Origin: Nelumbo lutea
Lineage: Eukaryota > Streptophyta > Magnoliopsida > Proteales > Nelumbonaceae
Length of the DNA stretch: 64,000 nucleotides
Direction of reading: 5' to 3'
Assembly: GCA_022828595.1 (NCBI GenBank)
Contig: JAKGHH010000001.1
Coordinates: forward strand, 120,416,999-120,480,998
Positions 56,420 to 64,000 of the stretch are shown piece by piece (the first letter of the stretch is position 1; each line of letters opens with the position of its first letter). The notes under the pieces are model-generated. The model saw nothing but the letters and a program-made list of their open reading frames with translations. It was not told where the DNA came from and ran no database searches. Position numbers and translations under genes: made by a program.

Positions 56420-56935
56420 CTAGTGTAATGACACGTGCTATGCACATGTCCAAGTAAACCCTAAACCTTAAACCTTATAAGTCTCAAATCCTAAACCCTA
56501 AACTCTAAAGCAAAAACCATAAACCCTAAGCCCTATAAACCTAAAACCATAAAGCCTAGGCCCTATAAAGCTAAAGCCTTAAAACCTAGACCTTAAATGC
56601 TAAGTGCTATACCCTAAATCCAAAACCCTAAACCCTAATGCAAAATGTTTAAATCCTGAACCCCAAAAACTAAAACACCAAACCCTAAACCTACAATGTT
56701 AAAACCCTAAATCCTAAAGGTATAAAACACTAAATCCTAAACCCCAAACCTTAAAGTCCTAAAACCCTAAACACTAAAATGCCAAGACCCTAAACTCTAA
56801 AACCCATAAACCCTACACCCTAAACCTTAAAAACCATAAACCCCGCACCATAATCCCTAAAACCATAAACCCTAAACCCTATAACCCTAAATCTTCTCCC
56901 TTGTTTTTGATATATAGGAATAGTGTATATCATAG
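56420..56935 (-). mobile_element. Candidate small Helitron enclosing telomere-like repeats
   Basis: Read on the minus strand, the hairpin GACATGTGC-ATA-GCACGTGTC (9-bp stem with one G-T pair; plus coordinates 56430-56450) is followed 6 nt later by CTAG (56420-56423) and T, the Helitron 3' structure. About 500 bp upstream on that strand lies TATACACTATTCCTATATAT, a degraded relative of the TCTATACTATATATAAAAG 5' end. Confidence 0.4.
56456..56893. repeat. Degenerate interstitial telomere-like repeats (CCCTAAA-type)
   Basis: About 440 bp of variants of AAACCCT: AACCCTAAACC, AAACCTTA, ATAAACCCTAAG, CCTAAAACC. Plant telomeres are (CCCTAAA)n on this strand. Units vary in length and sequence, with few exact heptamers in a row, so the array is old or was never a true telomere. 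Confidence 0.85.
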
Positions 56936-58490
56936 TCTCTTCTTTTGATATCTAATAGTGTTTGAACCTTCTCTTTGCCATCTCCTTTGGCCATCGATCA
57001 GTCAAGTGTCAATCTACATATGTATGAAGGAAAATTAGGATTAGCTACAAGGCTTCATCACCTAAGAGAAAGCAATTTAAGCAATAGCTCTCACAATTTG
57101 TGCATCAAAGCTGAAGTATATTGGAAGCACTCCGGTGCTAATAATCAACAAGTAAGAGCATAAATAATAAGTAGGTGAAACAAAAAGGCTAAAGTGTATT
57201 CTTGGAAGCAGAAATACAATCATTGACGGAAATGGGGAGAGTGAAATGCCATTTCCCATTCTTGAAATACAGTGACAAACTTGATCTGGAGCCTAATTGT
57301 AGCTAAAGATGCATCAAATACTCCATACAAACAACAAATAACAAAATATAATCTCATACATTAGAACTAAGAAAGAATAAAACCTCAAATCCTTAAATTA
57401 TCATTTCCAAACATGCAAACCCTCTTATTTAATTATGAATTAAAATACTACCTAAGAAAAAGAAATAAGCATCCAACAATCACTAGTACTTATTCACACA
57501 GCAACGAAGATACAGATTAGTAAATTTTCAATATCCCATCCATCAAGCAACACATATTTTCAAATTGTGGAGCAGTTCAATGATTATATCAATTGATTGT
57601 ATATAGAGTCATTTCAACTAAGAGCTAGTATAAGAGTCGAAGATTTAACAGCAAAGAAATAAAGACATATAAACATGAACACCTTAGGAGAACCAGAAAA
57701 TAATGGAACATATCAAGAGAGAATTGTATGTCCACAACGAGGTAGATAGCCTACCTCTAATGTAGTCTTCAAGATATGGTGTATGCTACAAGAAAGAGCT
57801 CCGAGTGAGGTCAGTGTATCAATAAGGAAGGAAGAAAGAAAACTTTGTCCACAGTAGTAGCGAATTTCAATAAAAGCCCTCAGGGAGGTAGAACAACGGC
57901 AGGGATTGAGGTTGGTTGACACACTTCAATTCCTCTATGGATATGATAGATCATCCATAGATCTATAATATAATTAATCCTTGTGATTAAATCATAAAAT
58001 ATAATTAATTATTAATGATTTTTAATTCTAAAAGTATAAAAATTAAAAAAATATTGAAAAAGAAATTGCAATTGATCTATGGATATGATAGATAATTCAT
58101 GGATCTAAATATAATAAGTCTTTCTAGGAAGATAAAAAATACATTTTCAGTTTTTTGTTTTTTATATTTTTCGCAAATCTCTTTATAAAATTTTCATAAA
58201 TGTACTCATAATACTTAAAAGTGATTTTGAACATATTTAATTTAGATCAACATAAATTTAAATATTTTCAATCTTTCATGGAAAAAAATCACAAGATATT
58301 ATGCAAAATTAAAAAAATGTACCTATTTTTGTAATAATTTTCAAATCTACTCACGTGTATTTTTTGCATATCTAGCACTTTATAAATGAGATTTAGAGTT
58401 TTAGAGTCATTTGGGGGTGAAAGAAGGTTTGTTTCAAGGGAAAGAAGCTTTCTTTCCCGTTTACTTTTTCTCATTTTTTGTCATATCTTT
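56936..58490. other. AT-rich intergenic DNA, no gene seen
   Basis: No exon series or RNA gene recognised. CTATGGATATGATAGAT followed by CCATAGATCTA occurs at about 57934 and again at about 58077, indicating a short local duplication. Confidence 0.35.
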
Positions 58491-58499
58491 TTCGTAGTG

Positions 58500-58670
58500 T
58501 ATTGGTCGATACGCTTGATACACCTCCGGTACGACTTGATATGGGTCTGATACGGTGGGAAAAGATGATACCATAGATTTTCCACCATATCTTGTATTAT
58601 AATTTGAAAGAAATGATACGGTACACCACGTATCAGGTGTATCTTGTCGAAAATTTGAAACCTTAAGTAA
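58500..58670. mobile_element. Degenerate MITE upstream of the KIN-type gene
   Basis: GTATTGGTCGATACGCTTGATACACC at the left and CACGTATCAGGTGTATC at the right are inverted relatives, with CATAGATTTTCCACC in the centre. The right arm adds an ACGT core about 460 bp before the gene. Confidence 0.45.
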
Positions 58671-58978
58671 TTCTATTGTTATTCTCCAAATAACAAAACT
58701 AATGAGGACAATATTGAAAAAATCAGGGTGTTTTGACGATAAGATAATTTACCATTCTCATTTTTATATATGGTTATCAGATAGATTATAGAAAATCAAA
58801 TGGGAGTTTTAGAAAATAAACCATAGTTATTTAATATTTGATTTTTGACCACATATTTGAATTGAACGAGTTTTTAGGCACAAACAAAGCTTCTACATGT
58901 ATTTCAAGATAGAAATGAATAACTTAATTAATGTTCCAACAACATGGCACATGTCTTCCAAGGGCTTCATGACAAAGA

Positions 58979-58986
58979 CTATAAAT
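58979..58986 (+). promoter_or_regulatory. TATA box of the KIN-type gene
   Basis: CTATAAAT lies about 105 bp before the ATG at 59091, giving a leader of roughly 75 nt. CACATG is found 30 bp further up. Confidence 0.6.
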
Positions 58987-59090
58987 TCCCTCACTATTAC
59001 TTCGTTTCTTCATCATTCATCACAAGCCCCTTTTGAGTTATATCTGTGTTGTGACTTGTGAGTTCTTAGAGAGGCCAAAAGAGAGAAAAG

Positions 59091-59601
59091 ATGGCTGACA
59101 ATTCTCAAAAAGCGAACTTCCATGCTGGTGAAGCCAAGGGCCAAGCTCAGGTGAGCAATATCCTCCTATATATAGGTTCATTATATACTCTAATTCATCA
59201 TGTGTATCGATATATGCATGCATGCATAGAACATAATGTGGCCATGGGTTTTCATTCTTGATTAGATTTAAGTTTTTCCTTGCAGGCCAAGGCAGATCAA
59301 TTGATGGACAAGGCAAGCAATGCCTATGAATCAGCCAAGGAATCATGCCAAGAGGTTCATTTCATTTCCCAAGCAAAGAAATTCTTGTTCTAGTAATGCT
59401 AACAATGCAAACAATCTTTTTTGCCAATATAAATTTTAATTGGTTTTTTATTATGTGTAGGCTGGTCAGCAAATGCAGGCCAAGGCACAAGGGGCTACTG
59501 ATGCTGTCAAGGATGCCACTGGGAATGAACAAGTGAAAAGATCTTGCTTCATGGATGTTGTTATGGCTTTTGAGTTCTTGTATTTATATTACATTATATA
59601 A
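59091..59601 (+). CDS. KIN: KIN/COR6.6-type LEA stress protein with frameshift-extended C-terminus (89 aa)
   Basis: Small hydrophilic late-embryogenesis-type protein of the KIN1/KIN2/COR6.6 family, usually about 66 aa and induced by cold, ABA and dehydration. Three exons: 59091-59150, 59286-59354 and 59461-59601, all GT-AG and phase 0. Protein: MADNSQKANFHAGEAKGQAQ, then AKADQLMDKASNAYESAKES, then AGQQMQAKAQGATDAVKDAT. The family ends ATGMNK and stops. Here GGGAATGAACAAGTGA has one extra A, so the predicted frame passes the old stop and adds about 25 residues, partly hydrophobic (ending EFLYLYYII), to TAA at 59599-59601. The ancestral MNK-stop is still legible one frame over. This is either a real allelic change, an early pseudogene step, or a base error in the assembly. 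AATAAAA at 59599-59605 could serve as a polyadenylation signal. Confidence 0.85.
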
Positions 59602-59908
59602 TAAAATGTAGCTATCCACGTCAGCTTAATCTCCCTCTCTCTCCCCTTCTCACAAAGAGTTCTTTATGGTTTTTTAATTTAAAAAGTTAAAAAAAATAAT
59701 AGACTGGGCTATTTATACTCACCTACAACCAATTTAGTTTCCTAATAATGAATGTAATCACTCCCCTACAGAACATAGTTATCTTTTAACACTACTAGCC
59801 CATGCATCACATGACCCCAATAGACTAAAGGGCCTCTCCACTTCACTGTGGTAGCGTTTTCTTTTAGATGAAAGTATCCAAAATGTGGTTACTTCCACTC
59901 TCAAAATA

Positions 59909-61799
59909 TCTATATTTATACTATATATAAAAGTGTCGATGCAAAGTGAAAGATTTTTTGAAATAAAATTATCCTCAATTTCTTTGTTTGAAAAAGGATA
60001 TAAAAATTATTTTATTACATTACAACTTTAATGGATAATAAAATGCCCATAGTTGAAAATGAAACGTCGATTATTACTTTTCACCTCATTTAATTTCCTC
60101 TCATTAAGTCTTATATTTAAGGCTAACTCTCACTTTCTCTTATTAAATTCTATATTTAAGTTATTTTTTACTAATAAATGCTATTACTTAAATCTATGTC
60201 AATATTTTTAACAATATAAACACATATTTTAAAATTCACTCAAAAACAAAGTCATTCTTTATCCAAGTGGTGGCTAAGCAATTCAACCATCTAAATCAAA
60301 TTGATCAACCTATGAAATCATAGTTAGGTAATAAAAATTTAAGATAGTAATAAATATAGAAAATTACAAAAATGTTGAAAAAATAGACACATTTATGATA
60401 TTTTTATTAATTAAATTAAAAGATAAATGTAATAAACAATAATTATTTTTATTGATAATGAAAATAAAATACATAATTTATAACCAACAAAAAATGAAAT
60501 TATTTTACTGTTGGCAAAGATCAATAATTCAATTTTTGGGTCAAATGTGTTAACATTTAGTGTTATGAATAAATAATAAAAATTAATAAAACATAAAAAT
60601 AAGAAAAATACATAAATTTTTCAAAACACATCCAGGCACATGTATAATATTACATAGGGAAAATTCCCGAGTAGTAAGTACCATGTACTTTGGGTCTAGC
60701 GCCACTTTGGTACAAAAACCTTAAAATGCGACAATTCAGTACCTAAACTTTCAAGCATGACAATCCAATACCTACCGTTAACTTATTGTTAAGCAGTCGT
60801 TAAGTGGCATTTGAAAAAGACACAAATACTTTTTGAATGTCATCTAATTTTCTCTATCAACCATCCAAACATTGATAAAAAATTTAGCAGTCTCAAATCA
60901 TTGCCTCTTCTATCTAAGAAAGTTGGGGTCACTAGAATGCCCACTCAAATGTGACCCCAACATTTTTGAATGGGAGAGGCAAGGATTTGAGACTGTTAAT
61001 TTTTTGTCAATATTTGAATGGTTAAAGAAAATTAGATGACACTTGAAGGGCATTTGTGTCTTTTCAAATGCCACTTAACGGCTAGTTAATAGCTAGTTAA
61101 CAATAGGTACTAGATTGTCATGTTTTGAAAGTTTGGGTACTGAATTATCACATTTTAAAGTTCGAAGACCAAAGTGGCACTAAACCTAAAGTACATGGTA
61201 CTAATTGTGAATTTTCCCTATTGCATAATTATCATATTAAATAAAAAGCAAGTGTGACATATCATAATTATTTTTACACACTGAAATACAAAAAAATTAT
61301 AGAAAAATTGAACATATCTATAATTCTATATTTAAACTACTATTAAAAAATATTAATAAGATTGTAGAACTTTCTTTTGACTAAAATACTCATTTTCTAA
61401 TTTAATCCTTATTTAATTGTGAGGTTTAAATTATAAATTGAACTTCTATTTTTCAGTTTTCACCTCATTCATTTCCATCTATTTAAATCTTACATTTCTT
61501 TGATAAATGAACAAAAAAAAAAAGATAAACCAAAAAGACAACATTACAAAAAGAAGAATCTAGCCAAGCAAATAGGCTTGTCAGTGATATTTCAAACTTC
61601 ACAACTTGATTTGATTATCACATATTTGGTTGAGGTCTTTATGTAATCAGATTTGGAGTTTTCAATTTGCATCTGGTTAATAATAAAAAAACAAAAAACT
61701 ATAAAAATAAAAAATAAAAAATACATACTTATAGAAATTTTTGGATACATTATTACTATAATTATCATCACCTAGAATTTTCACATGCATGCTTTCTAG
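59909..61799 (+). mobile_element. Candidate Helitron with nested foldback
   Basis: The left end A|TCTATATTTATACTATATAT then AAAAGTGTC matches the 40479 end apart from a short insertion. A right end TTTTCACATGCATGCTTTCTAG|T (CTAG 61796-61799) is a shortened form of the 46985-47015 end. The interior shares the TTTTTATTGATAATG and AGTGTAATAAA units with 46200-46880. No helicase gene. Confidence 0.45.
60655..61220. mobile_element. Foldback MITE, about 566 bp with 240-bp arms
   Basis: TAGGGAAAATT at the left end and AATTTTCCCTA at the right end. Arms pair over about 240 bp: AGTACCATGTACTTTGGGTC with the complement ending AAAGTACATGGTACT, and CACTTTGG, CAATTCAGTACC and AAGTGGCATTTGAAAA likewise. 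Flanks TTACA and TTGCA may be a decayed 5-bp duplication. It sits inside a Helitron-type monomer. A relic is at 2650-2785. Confidence 0.85.
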
Positions 61800-63230
61800 T
61801 AAAATATAAGTAAGAGTTATGACCTCCACTTTTAAAAATATTGCTTACTTTAAATGATGCTAGATCCATATATACTAAAGCAAACAACCTCTATAATTTA
61901 ATTTTCTAATACAAATAAAAGATCCATCATAAAGATTTTCACTTCATTAATTGACTCATGGTCACATTCTTTTAGGCAAAGTGGGCCATTAATTACAAAT
62001 TAACTCGGAATTAATATCGTAAGGGTCCGTTTGGTTCATAGTTGGAATTGGAATCAAAATCCATGAATGGTCTAATCCTTTCACCTATTTGGTTCAAACA
62101 AGAATCAGAATGGATTGGAATTAGTTAGAATGGATTCTCATTTCCAAGGGAGGGGGAGAGAATAACCATTCCCTCAAATGGGGGAATGCCATTCCTCTAG
62201 GAATGGGAATGGAATTCCAATTCTTCCCAATCAAACAACTGGAACCTGAATAGACCAAATGGACCCTAAATTTAGTTTTTCTTAGAAAGTTCAATATTCG
62301 ATGTTTTCTTTTCTTTTTTGTTTTTTGAAAAGTTCAATATTCAATAAATATGAAATGGCCATTAAATAGTCATCCATTAATTCATGGGGGTCTCTTGGAA
62401 AGTTCAATATTCAATAAAGTATCAAGTTCACTTGACATGGTTTCGCCTCAAAATAAAAAATTATCCTGATTTGTCGAATTTGATGATTCATTGGTTGAGT
62501 ACTTGAAACTCCAATATTGTGTTTGTACATGCACATGTGCAACTTATAAAGTGGAAAATTGATGGAAGGGAAACAACTCTTGGATCAAGAACGTTTGGCA
62601 TTAATCTCTTAATTAACAAAACATCTATCTTTCGAACCGAGTCATGTATTCTCCCTCCTTGAATTCAATATCTAGTTTCCTGATGGCACTTTAGTTGGAA
62701 AAAATATTATTTTTGTTATGTAACCTTAATGTTCTATAAATCTAGCCATTATTCGAATTAATTAAAGATATCATCTAAAATTTTAAAGTAAATTTACTTG
62801 AATTATTCATTATAAAGGTTAAGAAAACAATTAATTCAAGAAATCATGGGTACCTAATGGCCAACATTGTTCCTAAAGGCAAATAGCCTGTGAACATTTC
62901 AAAGCTAACTCAAAAGTGAAGTTGTTCTTATATTTGGTACTAGGTCAAATCCTTTTAAGTTAAGTTAATTCTTGATGTTATAATTAAATAATAAAAAAAT
63001 AGAAAAAAGATAAAAACACAAAAAAGTTACAAAATTAATAAATTTTGTAAAATCATTTTGGGTACATCTCTAATATTAAATATTCATTATATTAAACAAA
63101 AATAAGTGTAATAAATGAGAATTATTTTTATACACAAAAATATAAAAATATTGTTGGAAATTTGAAAACATAGCATTACTATCATCATCATCTAAAATTA
63201 CCACATGCAAAGGACATGCACACTTACTAG
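61800..63230 (+). mobile_element. Helitron-family sequence with a 3' end
   Basis: The right end CACATGCAAAGGACATGC followed by ACACTTACTAG|T (CTAG 63227-63230) matches the 3' end of the 40479-47015 element but has a weaker hairpin. Interior around 62950-63150 repeats the AGTGTAATAAATGAGAATTA unit. Its own 5' end is not identified; it may be truncated or part of a tandem array with 59909-61799. Confidence 0.4.
62023..62266. mobile_element. Tourist-like MITE, GGGTCCGTTTGGTT family
   Basis: 244 bp, with TAA at 62020-62022 and 62267-62269. Ends are GGGTCCGTTTGGTTCA and ACCAAATGGACCC. Internal CATTCCCTC/GGGGGAATGCCATTCC motifs match 40018-40314. Confidence 0.88.
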
Positions 63231-64000
63231 TTAAGCAAAATGTATCTTTAACAAGCAATTATAGACTTCTAGTTCTTAGTATACATGTTTAGGCTAATCT
63301 TCTAAACTATCAGCTCTGACTATTCTAGGAAGGGAAAACCATACTTCACACAGAGCAGATATACTATAGGGGTGCAAATGGATCCAATTCTAATTGAATT
63401 AGGCAATTCTAATTGGGTAAATTACAAGGACCCCCTGTACTATAGGGTCAGTGAAAAAGACCCCTTGAACTTTGGCCATTAGACAAAGAACCCTCCCTTG
63501 GCATTCCATCAATTAACTTCGAAAAAGATTCTTATTTAACTATTTAAAGTTTTTTAAATGTTCAAACTACCATTTTCTAATTTATTTTATTAGATTTTTT
63601 TTTCCTCAACCAATAGGACTGGTAGGTACTTTTGGTGAGTAAGCAAATAGGCACCAGTCTAGGTGGAGGTAGTGTTTGTCCAGTGAAGAGGGCAGCAGCA
63701 GGCCATTGATCTCTCCATTAGTAGTTGGCTGACCCTCTTTGTGTGGGGGTGATTAGAAGAAATTAAAATAAAATAAGAATTGGGGTGACGTTCCTGTAGT
63801 AGGAATCGGGGCCATAGTTGGACGAGACTTAAGTCGTACGTCTCACAGGTCCCTTTCCCTATAACCCAATCTAGCACCAATGGGCACTCCGCGTATATAT
63901 CGCACTTTGCTCTAAAATTCCCTTTCTAGTTTTTTAAATTTTGATTTTTTTTATTTTTTAATTCAACGTAATTAACTCACGTTCATCCATTGACATTGCA
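63231..64000. other. Intergenic DNA with one transposon end
   Basis: At 63417 GGGTAAATTACAAGGACCCC then CTGTACTATAGGGTC is the same family end as at 54215. To the right is non-coding sequence; a minus-strand ORF at 63659-63880 has no recognised family. Confidence 0.4.

Noticed and set aside
59795..59798. CTAG beside CATGCATCACATG as a minus-strand Helitron 3' end
   Set aside because: The hairpin is weak and no matching 5' end was found to its right before the plus-strand Helitron begins.
1..64000. tRNA, rRNA, organellar insertions or microRNA genes
   Set aside because: No convincing cloverleaf, rRNA or plastid/mitochondrial gene sequence was recognised by eye; a covariance-model search was not possible here.

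Overview
The window is nuclear DNA from a land plant, very probably an angiosperm. Coding exons are split by AT-rich introns. Gene families are plant-specific: plant pyruvate decarboxylase, a GTE-type BET bromodomain protein, a TAXIMIN-type peptide, a KIN-type LEA protein, and CRF and RR-TZF fragments. The intergenic space is filled with Ty1-copia, L1-like LINE, Helitron and MITE sequence and with CCCTAAA-like repeats. I see no bacterial, organellar or viral gene block, and I cannot name the species. ORFs are sparse because most real genes are spliced, so exons were joined by frame and splice sites.

Layout. 1-2100 (minus): 5' part of a pyruvate decarboxylase gene (PDC copy A) running off the left edge. 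2.1-7.6 kb: intergenic, with a 1.5-kb giant foldback at about 4382-5862. 7596-14596: a decayed copia retrotransposon with CCTAT target-site duplications and a 1.5-kb extra segment in its 5' LTR. 14863-20669 (minus): an apparently intact 7-exon PDC gene (copy B, 590 aa); its second intron holds an L1-like LINE remnant and a MITE. 25194-26049 (minus): a two-exon TAXIMIN-like small peptide gene. 35114-37309 (minus): a four-exon BET bromodomain gene with a probable 5'-UTR intron. About 40479-47015: a probable Helitron carrying a dead L1-like LINE. 47.66-48.53 kb: a 25-bp minisatellite. 49-54 kb: unassigned repeat-rich sequence with tandem duplications and a possible solo LTR. 54.2-55.95 kb: fragments of two unrelated regulatory genes (CRF/AP2 and ankyrin/TZF) side by side on one strand. 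About 56420-56935: degenerate telomere-like repeats, perhaps inside a small Helitron. 59091-59601 (plus): a three-exon KIN/COR-type LEA gene with a frameshifted 3' end. 59.9-63.2 kb: Helitron-family sequence with nested foldback and Tourist-like MITEs.

The two PDC genes are a tandem duplication (same strand, same intron positions, shared intron and promoter remnants), later separated by the copia insertion. PDC (hypoxic fermentation) and the KIN-type gene (cold/dehydration) are stress genes, but nothing here shows that they are linked functionally. I found no new multi-gene system. The most unusual items are the chimeric captured gene fragments, the telomere-like tract next to a Helitron-type end, the giant foldback, the GC-AG introns shared by the PDC copies, and the reading-frame change in the KIN-type gene.
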